From NCBI RefSeq assembly GCF_037392515.1, contig NC_090288.1, forward strand, positions 58,761,673 through 58,825,672: DNA of 64,000 bases, written 5' to 3'. Shown here piece after piece: positions 14,201-24,232 of the stretch. Source of the stretch: Haliotis asinina. Taxonomy: Eukaryota; Mollusca; Gastropoda; Lepetellida; Haliotidae. A program made the translations under genes and the position numbers. The first letter of the stretch is position 1; each line of letters begins with the position of its first letter. The notes beneath the pieces are model-generated. The model was not told the DNA's origin and searched no databases. It saw only the letters and a program-made list of their open reading frames with translations.

Positions 14201-17200
14201 GATTTATCTCTATACGTTACTTGTGCCGCTGTGCCTTCCGTACATAAAGCTTTTCTGTAGCGGACACGGGTAATCATCGTCAAAGAGTGTGATTGAGAGC
14301 TCGGGACAATGTCCGTGCGTCTCTACACTAACTACTCCCACCACACCCCCAACTCACCCACACCCCGGCTGCTCGTGTTAATACAAGTTCATGTTGATAC
14401 AGTATTCTGTTTTATCTATGACGAATCATACATAGACAGATGCAGGGGTTAGAATGAAACTATTGCGTTCTCACTGCGCAGTGAATATGCCACAGTTTCA
14501 TTTGAAGGCAAATTGCTATTTACGTTAATTTGATGGAATGTCAACTAGGAATCAGCAATGGCGATAAATATCACAAGTACAGGCATACCAGACTGACCCT
14601 ACATTCTCCAATAAACTATTCTGGCATGTAAATCTTTATCAACATTTTGTAAAAGAATACATTAACACTTGTTATGTACCTAATGACAGGTTGATGAAGC
14701 CCTGTTTTGGCCGAAGACAAATAAGGTTTTGGAGTGTGGACCCTTTCGTGTCGAGAAGTCGGAACCAAAGAACAAGGCTATAACACTGAAAGTCTCGTTA
14801 AAGGTACGCAGTTTATCTCTAGGGTATTAGTGTTGTGGTGACAAAGTGGAAACTTAGGAATCAAATAGGCGCACATGCATGTGATTGTAACATCCCCACT
14901 GTCACGTTGCTTTTTGACTCTTTTCCTCACAGATGCCGATCCCGTTGCTGAGATACGAGGGGATGTCAATACGTTTTGAGCCTTGCATAGAAAAACACAA
15001 AATATTGGTATGAACCACATTTATTTTTCAACATAGTCCCCTTGTGAGGCAAGACACTTGTTCCATCTTTTCTGCCAGTCGCTGATGCCATCTCTGTAGA
15101 AAGCGCCATTTTGGTCCTCAAACCAAGCCTCCGTAGCAGCAATAAGCTCATTATCATCCTGAAATCTACGACCAAGCAAGTGTTTCTTGAGATTTGGGAA
15201 CAGATGGTAATCACTCTGGAGAGTAGGGGGAATGCAGCAAGATTTCGTACCCGCATTCCTGGACAGCAGCGGCTGCAACGCGAGAAGTGTGCGTGTACGG
15301 GAGTATTGTCTTGATGTAGAAGAATACCACGTCTGATCTTGCCCCGGCGCTTCTCCTTGATTGACTGTCGCACTTGCCTCAACAAGTTAGCGTAATATTC
15401 CCCATTCATTGTTCTTCCTTTTGGTAAGTAATCTATGTGGAAGACGCCTTTGCTATCCCAGAAGACCGTCGCCATTACCTTCTGCGCTGGAGGCTTTGAA
15501 CTTTTTGGTCCTGGGAGAAGTGACATGTTTCCATTCCATGGATTCGTGTTTGCTCTCAGGATCATAGTGGTGGATCCAGGTTTCATCACAGGTTACTAGC
15601 CTAAAATCTTCTATATTCTTGTTGTATCTGGTTAGCATGGAGTTGCTTATGGTGACCCTTGTTTGCTTCATTTCATCTGTAAGCATTCTTGGCACCCATC
15701 TTGCGCACACCTTAGACATGACGAGATGTTCATGAAGAATTGTCTCGATGGATCCGTGTGAAATGCCTGTGGTCTCCTCTAACTCGTGGAGTGTGATTCG
15801 ACGATTATCCAGCACAAGTCTATGCACTCTGTCAATGTTTTCCTGACTAGTGCTTGTTGTTGGGCGACCTGGACGGGGGTCATCTTCAAGACTCTCTCCA
15901 CCATGCTTATAAATTCATTGACCCATCGTTTGATGGTAGCAGATGAAGGGGAAGACTTACTATAAACTGCTGAAAGCCTTTCTTCAATGTTCTTCGGCGA
16001 GTTTCCTTCAAGAACGAAAAACTTAATTACTGCTCTATACTCAATTTTATTCATTTTCACTGCCGTGAGGGGAGTCTCTTTCTGTCAATGTGAGCTGTTC
16101 AATAATTTCTGAGAGTAGGATACCAAAACTTACATATCACATCAGCAACACCCCAAGGTTCAATGTCGTACCATAGGCTGTGACACCTGGGTATGAAAAA
16201 TGCTCAAGGCTCAAAACTTATTGACATCCCCTCGTATCATTTTCTTTGGTATCCAGAAACTCTTTCTGGATCAGAACTCAAGTCAAACCACTAACCTGAT
16301 CTGAACTGTACAACGTACATTTCACAATGTTATACACCTTGTTCCCACAGGACACTGATGAGAGCACCAAAAGGGAAGTCATGCTGATGTTTGTCAGTGA
16401 CTGGGAGGAGGGTGTGGATACGCCTACAAACACGTCACAGTTCCTGTGTCTCATCAACGACCTCGACGCCAGAATCGTATCCGACAACATCGCTGTCATG
16501 TGCATGTAGGTTCCTTCCCTCACCATCAAATAAGTCCAAACTTTGGTTTAAATTGACAAGTAATATTGTATGCAGGAACGGGCGGGAGTGGGAGGGGGGG
16601 CACGTTTTGTTATTGAGGCGTAGCTTGTATTTAATGTCACTGAAGGTTAATGAGTTGAAGATGAACGCACTGGCTGTTGATGTTGCCTTCTGTTCCAGGG
16701 ATGGTGCTAGCAAGTGTGGACTGCTGTGTGCTGTGCTGAATATTATCCAACGGCTGAAGCAAGACCAGGAGATAGACGTTTATCTGACAGTCAGGTTGCT
16801 GCAGACAGTCAGACCAAGCTTCGTGACTTCCTTTGTAAGTATTAGATTGACAGATTGACAGATTGACAGATTGACGGGCATACGTCGCATGAGTCAGTAA
16901 TGTGGTTCTAACGTCCCTCAGGACAGTATTACTGTTAAATGACTTCCTTTGTAAATACACGATAGGGAGACTGATGCAGACTGACAGACTCAGCTCCCTG
17001 AATTTCATTGTTAGTACTTTACAGTCAGATTGTTGGATTCAGGGATAGCTTCCCGACTTCCGGTGCTTGTACTTGACAGACAAATTGTTGCAATCACACC
17101 CATCTTCCTGACCTCCGGTGTTAGTACTTGCCAGTCAGATTGTTGCAATCACACCCATCTTCCTGACTTGTGATGTAAATACTTGACATTCAGATTGTTG

Positions 17201-17626
17201 CAATCAGACCCATCTTCCTGACTTGTGATGTAAATACTTGACAGTCAGATTGTTGCAATCAGACCCATCTTCCTGACTTGTGATGTAAATACTTGACAGT
17301 CAGATTGTTGCAATCAGACCCATCTTCCTGACTTGTGATGTAAATACTTGACAGTCAGATTGTTGCAATCACACCCATCTTCCTGACTTCTGATGTAACT
17401 ACTTGACAATCAGATTGTTCAATCATAATCACACCCAGAATCCTGACATCTGCATTCTTTCCCAGCTTCCTGACATGAATATATCTGCTACTCAGATATA
17501 AAGAAGGAACATGAAGCTAATATCTGTTCGTCCCTCTGTGTACAGGTCCAGTACCAGTTCTGCTACAGGATGATTAAAGAATACCAGAAGACTAACAACA
17601 CTGTCTACGAGAACTTCCGTGGTTAG
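1712..17626 (+). CDS. Receptor-type tyrosine-protein phosphatase, 5' end missing
   Basis: Removes phosphate from phosphotyrosine proteins at the plasma membrane. Twenty exons join in phase without a stop: 1712-1852, 2103-2243, 2638-2737, 3569-3642, 4827-4957, 6414-6501, 6885-6961, 7382-7418, 7710-7807, 8525-8653, 9870-10015, 10921-11056, 11327-11473, 11809-11908, 12872-12945, 13964-14098, 14690-14803, 16351-16505, 16699-16834 and 17546-17626 (TAG). They encode about 746 residues: two EGF-like units, a membrane helix, a short juxtamembrane region, PTP domain D1 (active) and D2 (degenerate). The first visible exon starts in phase 1, so the signal peptide and more ectodomain lie upstream. Layout matches molluscan EGF-bearing receptor PTPs rather than a single vertebrate PTPR type, so no symbol is given. 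The donor after 8653 (GTTCAC) is weak, but the flanking phase and homology support it. Confidence 0.9.
2925..3095. repeat. Intronic minisatellite, period about 25 bp
   Basis: About seven units of a (G)TCAGTTTCCTGTATTACAAA-type sequence followed by ACAT. It lies in the intron between the transmembrane exon and the NPTY exon. The open frame running through it (KTCQFLV... repeats) is a by-product of the repeat. Confidence 0.85.
4062..4205 (+). mobile_element. tRNA-derived SINE, family A
   Basis: Starts with a tRNA-like head (GGTGGGGTAGCCAAATGGTT as A box, GGGTTTGATTAGCC as degenerate B box). The body then has the family hallmarks TTTCTAGTATCCCC and GCTGGAATATTGCTAAAAGC. Other copies with the same body lie at about 6697, 22355 (reverse), 23735, 37435 (reverse), 41425 (reverse) and 41990 (reverse). 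Confidence 0.7.
4240..4715. repeat. Intronic minisatellite, period 60 bp
   Basis: Eight units in an array. Each contains CTCTGACGATAGTCATGTAA, then CAGTACAA(T/C)C and a TGATGAATG(T)(G/T)TCC block. Units 3-6 are nearly identical. Since 60 is a multiple of 3, long spurious frames run through it on the minus strand. Confidence 0.95.
5500..5880. repeat. Dispersed molluscan repeat, two diverged units
   Basis: Two related stretches (about 5575-5690 and 5745-5860) share CCGGA(A/G)CA(T/G)AACT, AACCGTTCA(A/G)TGTTT, TTCACCA and CACTTAGATAGACCTAG-type blocks. The sequence resembles a repeat commonly seen in mollusc introns. It lies between the juxtamembrane exon and the first D1 exon and has no coding support. 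Confidence 0.5.
6697..6850 (+). mobile_element. tRNA-derived SINE, family A
   Basis: A degenerate A box (GTAGTCTAGTGTTTGAAGCG) is followed by a B-box-like GGTTCAATTCT. The body then reads TTTCTGGTGTCCCC and GCTGGAATATTGCTAAACGC, as in the other family A copies. It sits in the intron just upstream of the D1 exon at 6885. Confidence 0.75.
7895..8215. repeat. CA / CATA microsatellite
   Basis: About 320 bp of mixed CACA, GCAC and long CATA runs, with the purest (CATA)n at about 8125-8212. It lies in the intron between D1 exons 7710-7807 and 8525-8653. All frames across it are open and give MYVC or HTYI repeats, which are not genes. Confidence 0.98.
8755..9745. repeat. Intronic minisatellite, period about 67 bp, with higher-order duplication
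   Basis: Many units each hold GTAGATCAGGTCCTTGTACC, CTCCTGTGTGACCTGGCTGT and GTATAATCTTATACATTAAC blocks. A five-unit stretch starting near 8767 is repeated almost unchanged 334 bp further on, so the array has grown at two scales. It fills most of the intron before the WPD/P-loop exon. Confidence 0.95.
11910..12871. other. Intron with a short GGTTT run; nothing else recognised
   Basis: The intron between the first two D2 exons holds a small (GGTTT)n tract at about 12021-12046. Short open frames either side show no family resemblance. Confidence 0.5.
13600..13940. repeat. Intronic minisatellite, period 56 bp (two 28-bp halves)
   Basis: Units alternate CACCCCAACACACATCCCAA, TGTCTCCTTACTCC and AAGACACATCTCAACGTCTT. 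The array ends about 25 bp before the acceptor of the D2 exon at 13964. The long frames across it ([11 protein letters not shown] repeats) are repeat translation; only sequence from 13964 on is coding, in one of those frames. Confidence 0.95.
14956..16234 (-). mobile_element. mariner-family DNA transposon, decayed
   Basis: A 1,279-bp element lies in the D2 intron between exons 14690-14803 and 16351-16505. Terminal inverted repeats of about 30 bp begin CGAGGGGATGTCAATA at each end and run on into GTTTTGAGCCTTG with one difference. A TA target duplication flanks it (14954-14955 and 16235-16236). Size, TA target and the single transposase frame are all as expected for Tc1/mariner, mariner branch. 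Confidence 0.93.
15021..16060 (-). pseudogene. mariner transposase, frameshifted
   Basis: Reads from [19 protein letters not shown] at 16060, the N-terminal helix-turn-helix region with [10 protein letters not shown]. It runs through a second HTH ([20 protein letters not shown]) and the first catalytic Asp motif ([15 protein letters not shown]). It continues through [17 protein letters not shown] and the second Asp motif ([12 protein letters not shown]). The end has the third-site region [18 protein letters not shown] and a stop at 15021. The reading moves between two frames at least three times (about 15.83-15.88, 15.45-15.55 and 15.25-15.30 kb), so no full-length protein can be made. The copy is therefore inactive but not very old. 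Confidence 0.9.
17035..17445. repeat. Intronic minisatellite, period about 55 bp
   Basis: Seven units with TTGACAGTCAGATTGTTGCA, ATCA(C/G)ACCCATCTTCCTGAC and TTGTGATGTAAATAC blocks. It lies in the last intron of the phosphatase gene, just before the final exon at 17546. Confidence 0.93.
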
Positions 17627-18165
17627 GCTTTCGTCAACACTGGTCGAGCAACCGAATTACAAAACAGATAGTTACCGTAATATATACAAAACAGTTTTAA
17701 ATACAACATGTTTCTTTGTACACAGCATTCCCTTGTCTTGCATACATGCTCAAAGCATAACTGCTTCTCATTCCAATATGTTTTTCATCTAATTAACACT
17801 TACCTCTACTTTTTAAAAAGTCTTCTCAATCTTTTGTTGGGTTTATTCTCATACCATATGAAGTAAGGACACCTTGTGTCACCATGAGCTTGATCATTAA
17901 AGTGTATGCAAACGCTTGAACCTGTTGACAACTTAGTGAAGCCCAAATATCCCCATGCCAGCATTCTTTGTGGTGACGGATTTTGGCATGATTGCATACA
18001 TGTAAATATGTGGGTCAAAAAGCTAACAATTGTGTGTTACCTTATACCATGACTACATAAAGTTTCCTACGTGAAAGCATCCTGCTGTAAATTGACATGA
18101 AAGAACAACTCATGCAGACAAGCCATGATGAACAGAATTCTATCAAGAATATCGCAGACATATAC
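17627..18165 (+). other. Probable 3' UTR and downstream flank of the phosphatase gene
   Basis: AT-rich sequence after the TAG stop. An ATTAAA at about 17897 could be a polyadenylation signal. No further open frame of note. Confidence 0.4.
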
Positions 18166-18169
18166 ATGT

Positions 18170-18226
18170 ATGTGTGTGTGCGTGTGTGCGCGCGCGCGTG
18201 TGTGCGTGTGCGTGTGCGTGTGTGTG
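18170..18226. repeat. GT/GC-rich microsatellite
   Basis: A (GT)n tract mixed with GCGCGCGC and GTGTGC steps. Short frames through it (CVRVCARA...) are artefacts. Confidence 0.9.
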
Positions 18227-18359
18227 GTAAATATGGCTTACACGGAGTTGTCCCCCTTCAATCGATTTGCTTTCTCTCCCCTCTATTTCTTTGCGTTGGC
18301 GGATCCTCCCCCCATCTCTTTCAAAATTCCTGTATGAGATAAAGAATTACTACCACGAA

Positions 18360-18985
18360 GTAACACGTGAGTTCAGCATTCGCAGTCGGGTACATTGAAA
18401 TGTTACTGCACTGTAAGCAGGAAAATGCCATTCAGAAAACGACATATATGTGTGAGGTAAGATAATAGAAGTTATCCACTGGTCACGGTGGGGACATGGG
18501 CCCCGGAGGACCAGTGAACAACGCATTTATTTTACCAAGCACCTCAGAGTTACTTTTTAATTGAATTGTTTTGAAGAACCAATACAAATACTTTTGTAAC
18601 CACCGGTAGAATTTGCAGACATCAAGAAAAACAAATTTAGAGTTATCTTCGTTCCATCGATTTTGCATTCGCAAAACATTGGTAATTTCCATACATCACA
18701 CGTGATTCAATGCTATTCGAGATACAAATTGCTACCATAGAGTTCCAAATGAGTTCGCCATTCCCAACGGGGTACATAAAAATGGTACTGGTTTGTAAGC
18801 GGGATATATTGAAAATAATACGAGCGTTCAGCCAATAAAAACGACATTTATGTGAGTAATTTTGTAGCACCATGCATCGTGAGAGGTACACAGAAGCACT
18901 TCTGCTGAGCAAGAATTCATGAGGTTTCTGTTTCATGGAGTTGATGTAATCAAACATTGTTGTTGGCTCAGATCCTGACATCCCG
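18360..18985. repeat. Dispersed repeat, two diverged copies
   Basis: The stretch at about 18368-18465 and that at 18752-18862 share GAGTTC(A/G)(G/C)CATTC, GGGGTACAT, ACTG(G/C)..TGTAAGC(A/G)GG and AAACGACAT(A/T)TATGTG. The same blocks occur in reverse orientation at about 36725-36960 (with GAATCACGCATCAGGCATGG and CGATGGAAGG). It is a middle-repetitive family of unknown type. Confidence 0.55.
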
Positions 18986-18989
18986 GAGT

Positions 18990-20654
18990 TGATGGTGATA
19001 GCTCATCCACCATGTTGCCAGGATAAATTTGTCAAATGCATGAACATATTCTGTTATCATTTTCAAAACCGTTTTCATAACTGTACATACAGCAGCTGCT
19101 TAGAAATTCAGCCAATGTGTTCAGGCGAAGCCCTATTCCTTGGATGTCTTATGTCGCCAGTGCCCAGCATTGTCAGTTTTTTTCAACAAAGCTAAGAGTT
19201 TCAAATGTGTTTAAATCAGTAATTAATGAAATATATTTGATCCTTATAGCTCCGGTGTTCCGTACAAGCGCAACATGTCATCGTGTTCTTAAGAAACGTA
19301 TTTAGGCATCCAGAGGGTTATATATGAAATTATTTATGTATTTTTAAAAATTATTTATTATTATTATTATTGCTTCTTCGTATATATACAAGTCTCTCGA
19401 CTTGTTCTCTTATTTTTCTTCAAATAAAAATAACTTTACCGTTTGTACTTGGTTGTCTTATATTTGTATGGCCGCAGAAAAAGCGCCTGTCAAACATGCT
19501 CTGTTTGAACATCCTTCCTGCCATTCCACCGTTGTATGTTTGTAATAGCTGGGGCACGGTGGGCGAACTATCTAAGGCCCCAGGTGCTTGAGATGATCCA
19601 CCGAGCTTGAGGCACCGGAATAGAGCAGCCCACCTGTGATCAGGTGTGGAAACCTTGGAGTCAGCTATTCGTGCACACCCTTCCAGTGTTGTCACATCCC
19701 CTAGTATGCAGTACACAACCCTGTGCGAATCACATGACGACTTGCAAACACATATATATAGTTGCGAGTACAGTAACTCGCAGTAAACTAACAAGGTACT
19801 GTGACTATGTGTCACAGTCCACCCAGCCTTGAAAAGTTTGTTAAGGTGCATACTTTCTGTCCAAATTAAAATTTCACGTCCCTCTACTTGTAAATGAATA
19901 GCTGATTAATATAATCGTCATTCACGATTCCATTTAACATGGGAATGGGTGACAATGGTTGCAATAACCCTGACGCCAAATATTTAACAATATGCCCCTT
20001 TTCACTTCGACATTCCAGCAGTCTTTTCACTAAAGCACTCTTTCGCGTGAACATGCTGGGTCATGTCAAAACACTGACTATACAGAACTCTCTGGTTTCC
20101 TGTATACTGGGTTGCGTGCGTCCTATTGCTATTGTGCAACTAAGTGCGGTAACCAGTCCACAATTTTCAGTCTAATATCGTCGTACAGCGAGCTCTGACA
20201 AACAGAAACCAGGCATTCGTGAAATCTCAAAACGAGGTTCTGTCGCTTGACATCTTTGGCAGTCTGGTACGGAATTGTATCATATCAATCTCACTGTACG
20301 TTACAGAGCCACAATGAATAAGTGCAAACACACATAACAGGTGTAACCAGTGAGTCAGATATATTGTAAATCATTTTACGACCTCATCAAACAGGGGCAG
20401 TCTGTGATTTCTTAGATATAAACTTGAAGTGCGCTTCTCACTATATATTATTTCATCTCGTTTCCAAGGAATAACCGCATTTGAAGATTTTATTTTTGGA
20501 GGGACAGGTTTTACTTTTCGCCAGAAATGCCTCTTCCCACGTTTTACTTTTCGTTAGTAAGACCTCTTACCATGTTTTACTTTTCCCAACGTTACATGGA
20601 CATCAGCATTCAAATGACATGCATAAGTTTTTTAAATCAATTGAAAAATATGGT
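18990..20654. other. Intergenic; no gene recognised
   Basis: Mostly unique-looking sequence with short open frames of no recognisable family. GCACGGTGGGCGAACTATCT near 19555 recalls a tRNA-like SINE head. Around 20480-20600 there are three short copies of a CA(C/T)GTTTTACTTTTC motif. Confidence 0.4.
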
Positions 20655-20752
20655 TTAAGATTAAGCTCAGAGTTCAAACGTTTTCCCTGGCGAGACTGGA
20701 ACTCTCAGATTCGTAGGCAGACGCTCTACCGCACTTCCATCGAGGTAACGAA
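20655..20752 (-). mobile_element. tRNA-derived SINE head
   Basis: Read on the minus strand it gives an A-box-like GTGCGGTAGAGCG, an anticodon-arm-like GTCTGCCTACGAATC and a B-box-like GAGAGTTCCAGTCTC followed by GCCAGGG. This is the shape of a mollusc tRNA-related SINE. The foldback element that follows is inserted beside it. Confidence 0.5.
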
Positions 20753-20762
20753 ATCCGAGAAG

Positions 20763-21413
20763 AGGTCAAAATGGCCACACTGACCCTAGTCAAAATGGCC
20801 ACACCAAAAAGTCAAAATGGCCCAAACCCCTAGTCATAATGGCCATACCACAAAGTCAAAATGGCCACCCAAACAGTCACAATGGTCATACACTATTTTA
20901 CTTTGTGATTGCCACTGAGTTGGAAGAGAAGTTCACCCTTCTTGAGACCGGCTCACAGAAGGGGAACCTCTACTAATGGAGTCTAGTGGATACACCTATG
21001 TATATAACTGTATAAATACGTTGTAATGAAATGTAAATTATATAATATTTATTAAGTTTATTTGTAGTCTTCAAGAGATCAGTCCACTTATCCTCTCATT
21101 GGCTCGTTAATTACTCATCAACACAAGATTACATACATTGTGTAACCTTAATTAATATGTGAATCTAGAGGTGCCTCGTTAACCAGATGCCATTGTTCAA
21201 GTAATTGTTAATCCTTGTGTCTTTTGTAATTCTTCCTATACTTTTTAGGTGAAGGAAGCAGCCATGGCCAATCTCCAGGAGGACTATTGGAATGATCAAG
21301 TTTTTGACTAGGCTCAACAGCTGACTGGACTGCTAGAAGATCAAGATTTTGACTATGTGTAATTAATAAACAGTAAGAATAAACAATAAAAAAGTGCTTG
21401 GACCTGAATAAAG

Positions 21414-21473
<60 letters not shown>

Positions 21474-21509
21474 TACATACATACATACATACATACATAC
21501 ATACATACA

Positions 21510-21540
<31 letters not shown>

Positions 21541-21829
21541 TTGTTATTTGTTATTTGTTTAAAATGATTTGTTTATGTGTAATAAACATCAAGTTTTGTT
21601 TGCTATAACTTCTTTTCCAATTTTTACACCTTGGTATCAAACAATACAAATGTTATGAGTATTAAAATATAATAAAATATTGAATGGCCATTTTTACTTT
21701 TTTGTGTGGCTATTTTGACTTTTTAGTATGGCCATTTTGACTAAGAGTTGGTGGCCATTTTGACTTTTCTGTAGCCATTTTGCCTTCGAAGTTTTGTGGC
21801 CATTCTGTCGTGTGGCCATTTTGACCAGG
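20763..21829. mobile_element. Foldback-type DNA element with repeat-rich arms
   Basis: The element is 1,067 bp. Its left arm (20763-20895) holds about six copies of a GTCAAAATGGCCA motif and its right arm (21684-21829) about seven copies of the reverse complement. Outer ends are GGTCAAAATGGCCACA and its inverse. The 10-bp sequence ATCCGAGAAG lies directly outside both ends (20753-20762 and 21830-21839) as a target duplication. The middle has no coding frame and holds a CA/CATA microsatellite. Foldback elements with tandem motifs in their arms and 9-10 bp duplications are known in the Mutator/FB group; assignment to that group is inferred. Confidence 0.85.
21417..21540. repeat. CA and CATA microsatellite inside the foldback element
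   Basis: (CA)n at about 21417-21467 runs into (CATA)n at about 21468-21538. Open frames over it are repeat artefacts. Confidence 0.97.
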
Positions 21830-21839
21830 ATCCGAGAAG

Positions 21840-22349
21840 TCCTTCCCCATCCGGTTTTACAAAAACCTCGGAGGCGTGTTTTTTCCCATACCGAAGGTAT
21901 GCTGCCCAAACCAAGACATAAGGTATTGATAGACAGTGTTATCAAAGTGTAAAATTAAAATTCATTTGTCAATGCCATTTCTTATGAAACAAGGAATCGG
22001 AATTCGGTGTAACCAGAGTTGTTTGTATAGAGTCTTTCACAACCACGTACTTTCACAAGAGAAAATTCGGATAGGCTGAATGAAAAGTAGGTCATTATCT
22101 GAATAGGTTAATGAGACTCATGGTTCCTTATGAACTTTTCACTGAAGGTTAACTACTTTTCATCTTTTTTTAATGTATATCCTTCGGATGTGGACGTCAA
22201 TACCATTAACCAAGTATAGTTATTGATGGTACATACAAATATTGATCACTTAGAAACAAACCTTATAGATAACGACTTCTTATATTTCGAGAGTGCGACG
22301 TTACGATACAGGTGCTTTTACTGTTATGAAGCAGGAATGTAGCATAACG
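21840..22349. other. Intergenic; nothing recognised
   Basis: Starts with the remaining part of the sequence that the foldback element interrupts (CCGGTTTTACAAAAACCTCG), then unique AT-rich sequence. Confidence 0.4.
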
Positions 22350-22508
22350 AATGAGTGAGTTTAGATTAACACCGCTTTTAGCAATTATTCAGCAATATCA
22401 CGGCGGGGGGCACCAGATATGGGCTGGACATCATTAAGGGGAACCGAACCCAAGCCTTCTTGCGTGACAATCAAATTAAGGCTTTAAAGGCTACCCCACC
22501 GCCCCGTA
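22350..22508 (-). mobile_element. tRNA-derived SINE, family A, reverse
   Basis: In this orientation it reads GAGTGAGTTTAG, CACCGCTTTTAGCAATTATT and CAGCAATATCACGGC. It then has GGGCTGGACA and a tail of GGCTACCCCACCGCCCC, the reverse of the tRNA-like head. This matches the reverse copy at about 41425. Confidence 0.7.
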
Positions 22509-23100
22509 ACAAATACACATCGACAGGATAAAAAACCCTCATAATTAACATATCTGGCTAGGCAGTCAGCTGATAAAGTCAGTGAGCTGGCAGAATATTG
22601 TCTTGAAAGTCTATGGGAATTTTCACTTATGATAACTTACTTGTGGCCAGCTACTATACATACACCATTTGAGGAAATATGTTCTGCTACAATAACACAT
22701 ATTGTTCCACAAATGTTAATTGTTCATCAGTTTTACAGATGAACAAACGGAGAACTCTGTGTTTTGTAATTATGCTCTCCTTCTTTGAGGTTATGCGTTG
22801 TTTCACATGTAAAATATATTTTGATAAATATGTTTGTGCTACTTGCTTGTTTAGTACTGTTTGCTGTCAGTACGGACTGAAGTTAAACTTAAGAATTACT
22901 CATAACATTGTGACAGGCAAAATATTGCAATGAATGCTCCCTAAAGGGTGACGTAATTGTTGCTCTTGTCTGAAGCATTTTGAAAGGAATAGTACTTATG
23001 ATTTCAAATTTTAACAGCTTTCGCTCAGTATAAAGCACACACCACCACACTATGCATGTCGCCTTCTTCAGCATTCACATTAATCAATACAAATGGGAAA
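22509..23100. other. Intergenic; nothing recognised
   Basis: AT-rich, with one 84-codon frame (22679-22933) of no recognisable family and no splice or promoter context. Confidence 0.4.
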
Positions 23101-23108
23101 AAAAACAC

Positions 23109-23165
23109 TCACGTGATAAGTCACATGACACAAAAGTCTAAAGATGGCGTCGTATGCAGTGTGAG
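23109..23165 (+). promoter_or_regulatory. Candidate promoter/first non-coding exon, possibly of WASHC1
   Basis: A palindromic E-box TCACGTGA (23109-23116) is followed by a related TCACATGAC. Then comes AAGATGGCG, typical of animal transcription starts and YY1 sites, and a good donor CAGT|GTGAGT at about 23160. The E-box resembles the CLEAR site bound by TFEB-type factors. A 5' non-coding exon spliced to an acceptor just before 27147 or 27210 would link it to WASHC1. This is inference; it lies 4 kb upstream. Confidence 0.25.
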
Positions 23166-23729
23166 TATTTATTAGTGAAACAAAATAATACTTTATCAAA
23201 CACGAACAGTTTGTGAGCTGTCTTTTCAACGGTCTATTGAACTGCAACATCCACGTGAACTAATAGGTTTACCGAACACGTCTGTTTACGTGGGAAGCAA
23301 AATTTATTAGTATTTTTTTACCGTTACATTTCCATCTGGAAGTACTTTGTACAACGCCCCTTGTAGAAGACTAGATGATGTTTAGTAGATATATGTGAAA
23401 TACATTATTAGTATTTTCTTGTCATGTTTCATTTTGACACAGGAAAGATAAAGGATGTTAATGTACAAACTTATTCTGTTAGTTGGATAAGCCAAGACAA
23501 TGAGATGTTGTCATTGGTGTGATGAGATCTTTAGAGGGGAACAAGACGCACACACCTATCGATAAAGAGATTCTGCCAAACTCATATAGGTTTTTGTTGT
23601 TCACAAAAGCATAGAGGCTAGTGGTGAACATAAGTATTATCCACAATGAAAAAAATGCAGACATTATCCCTTCAAGGATAATAGAAAAAAATGTGAATAT
23701 TATGTGAAATTTGATGTGACATCTGTGTT

Positions 23730-23862
23730 AAAGACCAGAGTTGTCAAGCCAAAGACCCAGGTTCAATTCCCCACATGAGTACAATGTGTTAGGTCCATTT
23801 CTGGTGTCCCTGCCCTGGTATTGCTGGATTGTTGCTAAAGAAAATGGTCTGGATTAGTATAC
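23730..23862 (+). mobile_element. tRNA-derived SINE, family A
   Basis: Has a B-box-like CAGGTTCAATTCCCCACATG, then TTTCTGGTGTCCCTGCCC and a degenerate GCTGGATTGTTGCTAAAG. The A-box side is eroded. Confidence 0.65.
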
Positions 23863-24199
23863 CTACATTTATAAACACTTTGAAAAATTATGCCATGCAA
23901 GATAACAGTGATAAATCAATGAATGTGTAACTAGTTGATCCTTTAATCGAAGCTGTAGGCATGTTACATGCCACTTAATATATTTACGAGTGGACCTGTG
24001 AAGGTCCCAGGGTAGAATCATCCTGGATATCTTCAGGGTATACGTTCCGATAAGTCTCCACTATACCCTGGATGCATCTACGGCTCTGCCAGATAAATTT
24101 GTTACCTCCCTTGACCAAGTCTTTGAATGTCATTTAGAAGTGAAAATACATAAGAATGAAGATTTTTATGGATATCAACTTCTTTATGAGAGAACACAA

Positions 24200-24232
24200 C
24201 GTTTCGGAGTTAATGCTTACTCCTGCATCAGG
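24200..24232 (-). ncRNA. Hammerhead ribozyme-like core, left arm
   Basis: On the minus strand it reads CCTGATGCA, then GGAGT and a loop pairing with ACTCC (stem II), then GAAACG. This is the CUGAUG...stem II...GAAA core of a hammerhead ribozyme, a known feature of Penelope-like terminal repeats. Stem II is five perfect pairs. I could not define stems I and III by eye, and there is one base more than canonical before stem II. Confidence 0.5.

Larger units (their letters stand above)
11809..17626 (+). other. Degenerate PTP domain D2 (pseudophosphatase) exons
   Basis: Seven exons form a second PTP domain. It keeps the KNR of the recognition loop, the form [30 protein letters not shown] and ALFWPKT. 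The WPD-loop position reads [10 protein letters not shown], so the general-acid Asp is replaced. The P-loop reads MCMDGASKCG in place of HCSAGxGRTG: the Cys is kept but the phosphate-binding Arg is Lys. D2 domains of receptor PTPs are often inactive and regulatory; this one looks clearly non-catalytic. The protein ends in NTVYENFRG, a tyrosine tail after the fold. Confidence 0.85.
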
